DNA of 64,000 nucleotides from Harmothoe impar (lineage: Eukaryota; Annelida; Polychaeta; Phyllodocida; Polynoidae): the NCBI GenBank assembly GCA_947462335.1, contig OX381704.1, positions 39,863,942 to 39,927,941 on the forward strand, read 5' to 3'. The position numbers were made by a program, and so were the translations under genes. Position 1 is the stretch's first letter, and every line of letters begins with the position of its first letter. The notes under the pieces are model-generated. The model made no database searches. It worked only from the letters and a program-made list of their open reading frames with translations, and had not been told where the DNA came from. Shown here in pieces: positions 36,555-46,367 of the stretch.

Positions 36555-37553
36555 TTTTATTATCCCCTCAAGCTAAAAGTAGGCCTAAAAAAGTAGGCCT
36601 AGTCCCAATAGGAATTGAATTTATGTAGGAAGATTTTATTATCCCCTCAAGCTAAAATGTAGGCCTAGTCCCAATAGGAATAGAATTTATGTAGGAAGAT
36701 TTTATTATCCCCTCAAGCTAAAATGTAGGCCTAGTCCCAATAGGAATTGAATTTTTGTAGGAAGATTTTATTATCCCCTCAAGCTAAAAGTAGGCCTAGT
36801 CCCAATAGGAATTGAATTTATGTAGGAAGATTTTATTATCCCCTCAAGCTAAAAGTAGGCCTAGTCCCAATAGGAATTGAATTTATGTAGGAAGATTTTA
36901 TTATCCCCTCAAGCTAAAAGTAGGCCTAGTCCCAATAGGAATTGAATTTATGTAGGAAGATTTTATTATCCCCTCAAGCTAAAAGTAGGCCTAGTCCCAA
37001 TAGGAATTGAATTTATGTAGGAAGATTTTATTATCCCCTCAAGCTAAAAGTAGGCCTAGTCCCAATAGGAATTGAATTTATGTAGGAAGATTTTATTATC
37101 CCCTCAAGCTAAAAGTAGGCCTAGTCCCAATAGGAATTGAATTTATGTAGGAAGATTTTATTATCCCCTCAAGCTAAAAGTAGGCCTAGTCCCAATAGGA
37201 ATTGAATTTATGTAGGAAGATTTTATTATCCCCTCAAGCTAAAAGTAGGCCTAGTCCCAATAGGAATTGAATTTATGTAGGAAGATTTTATTATCCCCTC
37301 AAGCTAAAAGTAGGCCTAGTCCCAATAGGAATTGAATTTATGTAGGAAGATTTTATTATCCCCTCAAGCTAAAAGTAGGCCTAGTCCCAATAGGAATTGA
37401 ATTTATGTAGGAAGATTTTATTATCCCCTCAAGCTAAAAGTAGGCCTAGTCCCAATAGGAATTGAATTTATATAGGAAGATTTTATTATCCCCTCAAGCT
37501 AAAAGTAGGCCTAGTCCCAATAGGAATTGAATTTATATAGGAAGATTTTAGGA
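36555..37553. repeat. 65-bp tandem satellite, nearly identical copies
   Basis: About 15 copies of a 65-bp unit with TTTTATTATCCCCTCAAGCT, AAAAGTAGGCCTAGTCCCAA and TAGGAATTGAATTTATGTAG. From about 36780 the copies are almost base-for-base identical, which points to recent expansion or homogenisation; the first units and the last two (TATATAG for TATGTAG) differ slightly. It abuts the 128-bp satellite through 100 bp of unique sequence. Confidence 0.97.
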
Positions 37554-37765
37554 AGAGAACGGGATAAACGGAGAAAGGGAGAACAGGATAAAGGGAGAAG
37601 GGCATGAACGGAGAACGTGATAAACGACAAACGGATAACGGGATAAACGATAAACGGGGAAAGGTATAAACGGGGAAAGGGAGAACGGGATAAACGGAGA
37701 ACGGGATAAACGGAGAACGGGATAAACGGAGAAAGGGAGAAAGGGAGAACGGGATAAACGGAGTA
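37553..37765. repeat. 16-bp purine-rich repeat, GGGATAAACGGAGAAC
   Basis: About 13 variants of GGGATAAACGGAGAAC and GGAGAAAGGGAGAAC, directly joined to the 65-bp satellite. The strand is strongly purine-biased, which makes open frames of SPFIPFSVYPVL type on the minus strand. Not a gene. Confidence 0.9.
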
Positions 37766-37995
37766 CCAATATAATCCGACAAAACGAAAATCGCAAATAT
37801 CTTCGCTGTTTACGCTCCGATCGGCCCGATTTTCGGAAGGGTAGGAGAACTTCAAAATCCTTTTTGGGTCAAATCGTTTTGGGGCTCAAAATCGGTTTTG
37901 GGGGCAAAATCGGTTTTGGAGGCAACATCATCTGCAGCTCACGCCGCCCCACCGGCCAACCCGACATGTCGAACTCGAAGCGAAGCTGCAACGAA

Positions 37996-38257
37996 GATGG
38001 TGTCGCTGCTGACGCTCCGATCGACTCGCTTTTTCGGCCGAGACGTAAAACAGCGGTTACGCGCTGCCGGGCGCTGACGCCCACAGCCACCTGCTCGCCC
38101 CCAGCCACCTACTTTCCCACAGCCACCTGCTCACCTACAGCTACCACCTGAAATTCGATTATACATGACTTCCAATATATGAAATTAGGGTAGCTTCTTC
38201 TGGCGATTACGATTCTGCTGTCAGAAATGAGAAATAACGTACTGTACTCCATTAGAT
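37996..38257 (+). repeat. 260-bp dispersed repeat, copy B
   Basis: Second copy of the sequence at 12570-12829, same orientation, including the triple CAGCCACCTGCT motif and GAAATTAGGGTAGCTTCTTC. Here it sits outside any visible TIR pair, in the satellite block. Confidence 0.85.
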
Positions 38258-38488
38258 AATTCATTTGACTTTCTAATGACAAAAGCGGTACGTGTGAGGC
38301 TTGTGGTGGCCTGGTAAGTAGCAGAGAGCAGCATAGGAAATAGCAGACGACATTCACCATACAGTTACTATTAGTATTTAATCCCTTTGTTTGCCCTAGG
38401 TGTCAATGCTATTTATTGTCACAGCATAAGTAGAAGTTATAGAGGTACAAGGAAGGGCTTGAGGGCTAAAATGTAGTCGAGAGTGGAA

Positions 38489-38718
38489 GAATTGATACAT
38501 TTTAGTAGCGGCTGCAAATTGATACATCTTAGTAGCGGCTGCAAATTGATACATTTTAGTAGCGGCTGCAAATTGATACATCTTAGTAGCGGCCAAATTG
38601 ATACATCTTAGTAGCGGCCAAATTGATACATCTTAGTAGCGGCCAAATTGATACATCTTAGTAGCGGCCAAATTGATACATCTTAGTAGCGGCCAAATTG
38701 ATACATCTTAGTAGCGGC
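38489..38718. repeat. 27/25-bp tandem repeat, ATTGATACATCTTAGTAGCGG
   Basis: Four 27-bp units ending GGCTGCAA are followed by about six 25-bp units ending GGCCAA. The change in unit length within one array suggests two expansion steps. A 30-bp stretch just before it (from 38438, ACAAGGAAGGGCTTGAGGGC) repeats the sequence that follows the 128-bp satellite at 36450. Confidence 0.93.
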
Positions 38719-38726
38719 GCAGAGTC

Positions 38727-39545
38727 ATGTGACCTCAGTCCTGACTTCTGATTGGTCAAAAGCAAATCACGCAGGAGACGACGTCTTTGTGGCGGCAGGC
38801 GGCAAGGAAATGAAGAAGTTTTGCCGATAAATAAATTTACGATTCAACCTTACAAAGGCGAAATACTCGCCAATACTAACAAATATCGACCTGTATTGGC
38901 CAATATCGGTCATTCACCGAGGAACGAATAGAGGCTACGAGCGTGGCCTAATAAAAATGTGGCCGCTCGGCTTGCGATCAGCTGATCGTTGACCCACATT
39001 CAGATTGAGACGATATCTTTTTTTTTTCATTGACTCCGTTTGGGGGTTAAATACCTTATTTTTAATGGAAACAAAGCCTAAGCACTACAAAACATCCCAT
39101 ATTTACACGTACAATAGCTGATTTAGGCCCTATCCCCCCAGAAAATTTGGTTGAGCCTCTCTCAGTTGATAAATCGGCGAAAAATTGAGACGATAAAAAT
39201 GTGGCCGCCCGGCTTGCGCTTGACAGTGGCAGGCGTGTTTCAGCTCTCGACCAATCAGAAGTCAGGACTGGGGTCACGTGAGGACAGTAGAAATCCAACA
39301 TGGCGGGCGTCAACTTGCATCGATTTGAATCGATAAAATTGCTCAAATTGGTCCAAATAGCCACCATTCCACCCCCCCACCACATGTTTTCGGCCTAGAA
39401 TTCGAAAATAAAGAGAATGGCGCTGGTCGCAACCCTGAAAACGAAGTAGATCCGGAGATACCGACTCGTCGGCACGCCGAAAATTGTCGAAATCCAACAT
39501 GGCGAGCGCCAACTCGCATCGATTCGAATCGATAAACGCCAACTT
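38727..39545. repeat. Region of inverted and direct repeats with CCAAT and E-box motifs
   Basis: TGACCTCAGTCCTGACTTCTGATTGGTC near 38735-38757 is matched in inverted orientation near 39249-39282 (GACCAATCAGAAGTCAGGAC). AAAAATGTGGCCGC is directly repeated (38953, 39195). A segment of about 52 bp with AAATCCAACATGGCG and ATCGATTCGAATCGAT is repeated at 39291 and 39489. Probably a transposon with internal promoter-like sites. Confidence 0.6.
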
Positions 39546-41000
39546 CACATCAATATATTGTTTTGATGCTAAGTATTTTCATTAAAGTAACAACAGGAGT
39601 TATCACCATTTTTAGTAGGGAATACAACAGAGCAATATTTGAAATGGTACAATACTGAAATCATGTAGAAAATTACATTCTCCCAACATTCACTTTTTTT
39701 TGGCAGAATCTGAGTTTTTTTTCAGTTTTTTAAAGAAATCTCTTATTTTAGGTGATTTAACTTCTTTTTTTCCCATTTCTTTTTACAGATATAGATACCT
39801 GAGGTGTTTTGCAAAAGAATGATATAGCTCAAATAGTCCACAGGATATTTCATCAAGTTGTAACAGATCAGGCAAAACATGTCTGCACAAAAAAACAGGG
39901 TGACTATATAAGAGTGGGCTTGACCTAGTTTCATAGCGTTACAGTGAACATAGCCCACTCCAATAAATCCAATTCTATTTGGTTATTACTAGATAAAACC
40001 GTTGTTTTATATTTATCATTATCTACTATAGGATAGAATGCATTACAGCTTATTTTACTATTGTCAGTTAGTGATATGAACTTATGTTTGAAAAGCGGTT
40101 CCGACAAAACCACCAGGATGTTTTAGCTCGTGATATCTCATTTTACAGATTATGACACCAACTTTAATTTCCACAGAGGGGTCTTTTCCCTTGCCTGGTC
40201 ACCGATATGGTTCAAGTCCTACGACCAAGTTTCCCCTCATTTGCCTTTTTGACCTAAAATTTCTCTCACTTTTTGAAAGAGTCTAGATAGATCTACTCTA
40301 CTTTTCTATTTAGAATATTTTCACTTTAAAAATGTCTTATAGGCCTACTTATAGGTCTAGACTAGCCTAGGCCTAGGCCTATAGTATAGCCTAGATATTT
40401 TTCCCTAGACTATGTTTCTATTGTCCCTATGTTTAACCCCCAATGTCGGAAGACTATCTATGGAAGTTTTTTTATTTTACTTTTTTTTTTCGTTCCGTAG
40501 CCTACTTCTCCACGATTTCTGAGGTCTGTTCGGGAGAGGATCGGACGAGTAGACAAAGACAGAGCTGCTTATAGAGGCTAGTCAGAAGTGGGCTGGCTAA
40601 TGATTATCTAGACACTGCAAATGTGACTACCCCCCCCCCCTTCTCCAGTTTTTCACTTTAGCTTAATTTCCCAGTTAATAAACATAAGAGTAGGGCCTAG
40701 ATCTCTAGCCCTAGCCTCGACTATTCAGGCTTCAGTTCAGAGGATTTCAGAAACCCCCGTCACTATTCTCTTCTAAGAAACTGTCTAGCAGAAAGCTACT
40801 AGCTGTTGCGGAAATGGTGCACAGGCGGTATTTCTTGTTTATCTGCGAAAACAAAACCGAAATGCAATGCTCAAACTCCAACAATAAACATAGAAATGGG
40901 GAACAAATTGAAGGCATACCTTTTACCAAGTAGATGGACCTGTGCTCTGTTCGGCTTCCTCGTGCTGACTGACACTGATCTGTGGAACTGCGGCTCGACC
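39546..41000. other. Intergenic AT-rich DNA
   Basis: No gene recognised. Contains a TAGGCCTA-rich stretch near 40338-40385, poly-T runs and a poly-C run at 40631. Confidence 0.5.
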
Positions 41001-41029
41001 GGATCCTCTAGGGCAGCGCCGAACCTCTC

Positions 41030-41220
41030 AACGCGCGCTCTGATTGGCTGAATCCACAGGGCATTTGCATTTTTGCCAAATAAGGCAGTTGCTAGGCTTT
41101 CTGCTGCTAAGATACGCTCATTCAGATTGGTTGCTATGGTAATGACGTCACCGATGATTGTTATGATAATATCCAGCAATAATCCACGTGGTGCCCCAAG
41201 TTTCCCGCCAACATGGAACC
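41030..41220. promoter_or_regulatory. Promoter-like motif cluster: CCAAT, X-box, CRE, E-box, E2F
   Basis: In 190 bp: inverted CCAAT (GATTGG) at about 41041 and 41126, an octamer-like ATTTGCAT near 41053, X-box-like GTTGCTATGGTAAT at 41130-41143 (one mismatch), full CRE TGACGTCA at 41143-41150, E-box CACGTG at 41185-41190 and E2F-type TTTCCCGCC at 41201-41209. Local sequence is CpG-rich. An ATG at 41212 opens MEPGHFGQ before a possible CAG/GTGGCT donor. The ordered X-box + CRE pair is not expected by chance. The gene it would serve is unknown. Confidence 0.5.
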
Positions 41221-41905
41221 AGGCCACTTTGGACAGGTGGCTGCCTGTCTGACTCTGAGGCCATAACTAAAGTGATACAAAGTGGTCCTATGTGATGTGA
41301 ACCAACCAATTGCAGAGTTATAAAGAAAAGCTATCTATAGTTAAATGGTATATCTTATTACTAAAGCATAATTATGGGACTAGGCTAAGCGCCGGGGCTA
41401 GGAGTCGGACTGTCGGCGTGGAGTGGTAGACTTTTATTACCAGTGGCAGTACTTTTATGTGCTTCAGTGTTTCGTTAGGCAAATTGTATCGTTTTTTCGT
41501 ATCGTATTTTCTTCAAAGTCGACTTCAATGGCAGATAACTGCCCGCCCATGCTCTGCTCTGCGGGCTGCTCTGCACATGCGGCGCAGCGCTGCCGTCCAG
41601 TGGTACAAATGATAAGCGCCCTAGACTGCCACGCCCCCTCGTGTTATCCCCGTATGTGATTCTGGATTTCCAAAACACGCCGCAACCTTGACAGGTACAT
41701 TTTGACATATTAGTTGGGATTATCAGATTTCCTGTTATTCAATATTTTGGTTATCATCTCAGCAAACGTCAGACCCCTCAGAATAGCAGATTTAGTAGCC
41801 GTATTTAGTGTCCGGTGATCTAGTGTCAGCATTCTCTATATCGCTGAGCGATAATACGTGTACTGAAGCACCTGCTTAGGCTAGACTGTAGTAGTAGTGC
41901 ACGCA

Positions 41906-42367
41906 CGGGATAGCTCTCCCACGTGAGAGGACAGACGTTTAGAGCGTTATCTTAATAAGACTATTAAGACAGTCTTAATAGTCTTAACGTTGTTTCCTGA
42001 ACAATTCGACAGGTGGAGCCATCCTTAATTATTCTGACCTACTTAGGGCCTACAGAGTCTGTGAGTGCATGGTGTGTTGTCCGCCTCCTGCCTCCCGTAT
42101 GTGGCACCACTGTCAGTTGGTAACATCGCTGTATGTATCGGGGGCTCAGTCTTAATAGTCTTAACGTTGTTTCCTGAACAATTCGACAGGTGGAGCCATC
42201 CTTAATTATTCTGACCTACTTAGGGCCTACAGAGTCTGTGAGTGCATGGTGTGTTGTCCGCCTCCTGCCTCCCGTATGTGGCACCACTGTCAGTTGGTAA
42301 CATCGCTGTATGTATCGGGGGCTCTGCCCCCGCACCCCCTTTTTTTCCTTTTTTTTTTCTTTTTTGA

Positions 42368-42437
<70 letters not shown>

Positions 42438-42600
42438 CATATAAGTAAATACAAACCCAGACTCCCTCAGTCAATACACACCGCCATATAGGTAAAGTGG
42501 CGACTTCCGGTACTAAAGTTAAGACAAATAAGACTGTCTTAATAGTCTTATTAAGATAACGCTCTAAACGTCTGTCCTCTCACGTGGGAGAGCTATCCCG
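41906..42600. mobile_element. Element with perfect 72-bp terminal inverted repeats
   Basis: Positions 41906-41977 and 42529-42600 are exact complements over 72 bp (outer end CGGGATAGCTCTCCCACGTG). Weaker similarity (TAGGCTA...) continues outward for about 28 bp. Inside are an exact 177-bp tandem duplication (41971-42147 and 42148-42324), a T-rich stretch and a TA microsatellite. A 15-bp-arm palindrome TAAGACTATTAAGAC/A/GTCTTAATAGTCTTA is at 41955-41985. No transposase. Likely a foldback or MITE-type element. Confidence 0.75.
42371..42435. repeat. TA dinucleotide microsatellite
   Basis: About 32 uninterrupted TA units, inside the inverted-repeat element, next to poly-T. Confidence 0.97.
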
Positions 42601-42703
42601 TATTTGCAGTAGTAGTAGCCTACATGTTATAACTTATGTACAGTATCTGAGTTAGAGTATTCTTGGGAGCAGAACCTACGTCACACAGTCTCAATTATAT
42701 TAA

Positions 42704-43018
42704 GGGAGTGATCATTTTTTACCAACAGGGGGGGTGGTGGGTTTCCGTGCGGAGCGCGCGAAATTTTTTACCCCCCCCGGTCAAGGGGTCAAAATTGTTT
42801 ACCCCCCCCCCCCCCTTAGGGTCGAAAATCGGCTCGCACGCGGGCCCTTTGAAGCATAGTTACGCGCAGGCTTTTTGGCTCAAAAGAGGTTAACTTTTTT
42901 TGCCCCCCCTCAAGAGGGATCCAAATTTTTTTGCCCCCCCGGTCAAGGGGTCCAAATTTGTTTGCCCCCCCCAAACCCACCACCCCCCCCCCCCTGTTGA
43001 TAATAAATGATCACTCCC
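42704..43018. mobile_element. PIF/Harbinger-like MITE, copy 2
   Basis: Termini GGGAGTGATCATTTTTTACC and AATGATCACTCCC, flanked by TAA on both sides (42701-42703 and 43019-43021). Same family as 33189-33511: same ends and GTCAAGGGGTC / TTTTTTACCCCC interior, but in this copy the poly-G/poly-C interior is arranged mainly as C runs. 315 bp, non-coding. Confidence 0.85.
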
Positions 43019-43021
43019 TAA

Positions 43022-44720
43022 AATCGATATGCTGAACGATTTTAGGGAATTGTCTCTATTTAACATTCCAAAAGCGGCCGCTCATTACTCCACTGTTAAA
43101 ACGGTGGTTTTAGACTGTTGGGCGCTTCGTTTTTTCTTCTGTCTCTTTTTGGCTGAAGAACAAATAGGTAGGGAATGTTGGGCGCTATTCGCCAATCGGT
43201 GCAGAACGTTAATCCACAGTGTGCTGTTCACTAATTATGTACGAGACGCCAAAGAAGTTGTTTTCATGTACATGTAATTCACTGTTTGTACCTTTGAAAC
43301 AGTCAATATTGGCATTCGATCTGCGCTGATTGGTGAATAGTGTCCAAGGGGGATCTAGGGTCTCAGCAAACTTCCCATTCATATCAGGATAGGGCATAAC
43401 AACACGTCCTCCATGGGCAACAAGAGCCTAAACAAAGGGCCTATTTGTATAAGTTTTTCAGAGTGTCTTTTCAATTGGGGATTCATAGCGTGCACTCAGA
43501 AAGTGTGAACTCTGATAATTAGTCAAATTCGAAGCTGATTTCTAGTGAATGCGATTTTAAAAAGCATGTAAGACACAAATTATAGCGATATGAAACAAAA
43601 TTCATTTTTGAGACCTCATCATCAATTTTGCCAAAAAAAAACAAAAAAACTTTAAAATGTTAAATTTTTCGAGAAAACGGTTAGAGTCGCCTTATATATT
43701 TTCCTAGGTAGGGTGGTGTGATCGGAAACACTTCTTGTTGGGGGCATATTACCCACGACCACAACAAATGCATGTATCCAGATGGATACAACCAGTCATT
43801 TAGGGTGTCATATATATATATGATACATGTATACAGTTGTAGTCACATCCGCCGTGGGGGTAATACATGTAGTGTGTGGGTTGACAGGGTGTAGAAGCCC
43901 GGATGTGGAAGAATCGTTTATTGTTGTGATTGGTTTACAGTATATGTGGCGTTATGGCTTGGTAATTGGGATTGTGTGGGGAGGGACGTTGATTTGATTT
44001 GAAAAAACGTTAATTTTATAATAAAATAATAGGCGGAATATAAGAATAAAAAAACAGATCCATGGGGAACCTGCCAATGGCACCTGCCAAGTAGGCGACA
44101 TGGATTTCTTTTAAAATAATGGTGAGAGGAAGTAATGTAAAGAATTGGGATATTTGCAGCTCTCAGAACCAGTCTGTCAGGGCAGGTGAAGCACATAGAG
44201 AACTTAGGTGTAGGTAGAGTCCACTAATCAGGGAGGCCACTGGGTGGGGGCATTAGGAGTATTCGGATGTATTTACAGATGCATGCTGTTATTCTAGGGT
44301 TACACTTTCTATTTTCTACCCCACCAGATACATACAAGGGAGGGATCAATGGATATGATGGGCGTGGTCAGGGTGTGTCTCCGTCAGTATACTCCTAAGG
44401 TGTACAGGCGGTACAGTACACCTGTACGTGTTGTAGCAGCAACCTGCCGCCCTTCAGTTGGACGTGTAGGGCCGGGTGTTAGGCCTCAGTGTTGTAGCAG
44501 GGACAGGGGGCATCATACTGTGTTCTAGGTCCCTTAGTGGTCTACGTCATCATAGCTATACTGAAACCGGATTTATAATCTTCTTCATTTCAGCTAACTT
44601 CAAGGTTGCGGCAGGCGTGCATCATGGACTTTAACCTTGGGTGTAGGTCAGACGAACGGGCAGTTAGCAGAGATGTCGGGTTCTATTCACTAACGCTACA
44701 AGGATGTGGACGCTCACGTC
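43022..44720. other. Intergenic DNA upstream of PGAP4
   Basis: No gene recognised. AT-rich unique sequence. Confidence 0.5.
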
Positions 44721-44722
44721 GG

Positions 44723-44751
44723 CCAATCTGCTACCATATATGTATATAAAG
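44723..44751 (+). promoter_or_regulatory. Candidate PGAP4 core promoter (CCAAT and TATA box)
   Basis: CCAAT at 44723-44727 (GGCCAATC) and TATATAAAG at 44743-44751, about 380 bp upstream of the PGAP4 ATG. The expected start site is near 44775-44782. The predicted 5' leader contains an upstream ORF at 45000-45083 (27 codons, MYTVRQVDWF...) that stops before the PGAP4 start and overlaps a possible splice donor GTGAGTAAG at 45080. Confidence 0.45.
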
Positions 44752-45128
44752 TGGTGACATACCAGGACGTGGTCAACATACTTACAACTATATACACAAG
44801 GAACCACAGGACTACCTTCTAACCAGCGCTGTACTTTGAATACGTGTTGGTCCGTTTATTGACGGTATATCAACATCTATACTAGGTTCTTGTACATTAG
44901 AGGTTTATGTCATTTACAATATAAGACCTATAGATGCAGCATTATAACTAAGCTCAGTTCTCTCAATACTCCTCTGTCTACATATTCAAATAGGCATAAA
45001 TGTACACGGTGCGACAAGTGGACTGGTTTCCCAATGCCTACAACTGCTACGTGATCCATGAGATTCAGTGCTTTATCCAGTGAGTAAGATTCCACAAGGT
45101 ATTCTACATTGGACCTATAACATTAAAC

Positions 45129-46367
45129 ATGTTTTGGAAACACTATTTTTGGCAGGCATTCTATTGCCTCAAGCTGTGGCGACGACACAACCAGAGAGTG
45201 GCCTTCTTCATGATGTTACTGTTCCTCAGCACCTTCCTGGTGGTCCTGCCACTGTTGTGCAGAGACTGGGCCTACTCCAAGTACCACTACATGTCCTTTA
45301 AGACAAACACCGACTACATGGGGCAGGTTAATACCATCAACAACAATCGCATCGCATCCACCAAGCATTACCTGTCCCAACTCAATGCTGAAGCCGTTTT
45401 GAGACATTTCAAGAAGTTGGAGGAGAAGAAGGAAGTGTCGTTGGCGATTGGCATCGTGTCCGTGAGTAGACTTCGTGAGGGGGAGAGTCTCGGGTACCTG
45501 GGGCAAGTCGTCACCAGGTTCATGGACCTGTTTGAGACAGATAAGTACTTCAAGAACAAAGTCTTATTTATCTGTGACGCCGAGCCGGGTGCACATACAG
45601 ACGCTGAGACGCTGGGCAAGTACATCCCACGTTACCGACGGTTCGCCGATGGAGAGACAGGCGAGTCGAACCGTTATGAGAAGGAGAAGGCAGATTATGT
45701 GTTTTGTTTAAAGAAGGCACTGAGCTATAACCCCAAGTACGTGCTGATTATAGAGGACGATGCGGTGCCCCGCACGGACCTCTTCATGGTGCTGCGCCAC
45801 GTGCTGGACACGCTGGTGGAGAAGAGATACCGTGGTGGGGACCACGTGCACAACCGTCTACCCTGGGCCTATCTCAAACTCTACTACCCTGAACGCTGGC
45901 AGGGCTTCAGCAACGAGCTGCGGAGTCTGGGGGAGTTGTTGGGCTGCTCGCTGGTGGGAGGTCTCATCTTCCTGTATACGTGCTGGTTCCTGGAGAAGCG
46001 GCACACCACGCACCCGGCCTACTACTACCTGACAGGCTGCGTGTACACGGCGCTCGTCGTGTTTGTGGTGGGCAGGCAGTACCTGATAGAGGTGAGACGA
46101 GCCTCTCCGTCCCTGTACTCGGTCGTCACTGCCCCTGACTGCTGCTCCCCTGCCATGCTCTACTCCTCTCACATGGCCGCAGAGCTCACCGACTACCTAG
46201 GGACAGCCACCTGTAGCGCAAACTTCCCCATTGATTTTGCCATGGACAAGTTTGCCCAAACTCAGCATTACCAACGGTACCTTGTCGAGCCAAACCTTGT
46301 GAAGCATATAGGCCTCATATCATCAATTAAGGGTCCAAAGAAAAAAGCGGCAGAATTTATATTTTAA
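45129..46367 (+). CDS. PGAP4: PGAP4 / TMEM246 (GPI-anchor GalNAc transferase), intact single-exon ORF
   Basis: Golgi glycosyltransferase that adds the N-acetylgalactosamine side branch to the first mannose of GPI anchors (human PGAP4, formerly TMEM246). 412 residues (human about 403), no introns in the coding region. Seen: short cytosolic N-terminus; membrane segment at about 24-44 (VAFFMMLLFLSTFLVVLPLL); N-terminal half of the catalytic fold ending in YNPKYVLIIEDDAVPRTDLF, with the acidic EDD at 209-211 as the metal/sugar-nucleotide site; then YLKLYYPERWQ, two hydrophobic segments at about 267-287 and 297-317, and the family C-terminal blocks PSLYSVV..PDCCSPAML and VEPNLVKHIGL (386-396). The inserted membrane hairpin inside the transferase domain is the hallmark of PGAP4. 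The start is the first in-frame ATG before the membrane segment; human PGAP4 has a similar short N-terminus. No damage seen. Confidence 0.95.
   Translation: MFWKHYFWQAFYCLKLWRRHNQRVAFFMMLLFLSTFLVVLPLLCRDWAYSKYHYMSFKTNTDYMGQVNTINNNRIASTKHYLSQLNAEAVLRHFKKLEEKKEVSLAIGIVSVSRLREGESLGYLGQVVTRFMDLFETDKYFKNKVLFICDAEPGAHTDAETLGKYIPRYRRFADGETGESNRYEKEKADYVFCLKKALSYNPKYVLIIEDDAVPRTDLFMVLRHVLDTLVEKRYRGGDHVHNRLPWAYLKLYYPERWQGFSNELRSLGELLGCSLVGGLIFLYTCWFLEKRHTTHPAYYYLTGCVYTALVVFVVGRQYLIEVRRASPSLYSVVTAPDCCSPAMLYSSHMAAELTDYLGTATCSANFPIDFAMDKFAQTQHYQRYLVEPNLVKHIGLISSIKGPKKKAAEFIF

Noticed and set aside
36555..37553. CRISPR-like array
   Set aside because: Repeats are directly adjacent with no variable spacers, in a eukaryotic genome; it is a satellite.
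37486..37855. Minus-strand ORFs SPFIPFSVYPVL...
   Set aside because: Artefact of the 16-bp purine repeat; several frames are equally open.
40871..41227. 118-codon minus ORF starting MAWFHVGGKLG
   Set aside because: No recognisable domain; it overlaps the CpG-rich motif cluster, which explains the open frame.
43918..44196. 92-codon minus ORF
   Set aside because: AT-rich chance frame without homology or splice context.
45760..46172. ORFs overlapping PGAP4 on both strands
   Set aside because: Shadow frames of the 412-residue PGAP4 coding sequence; no conservation.
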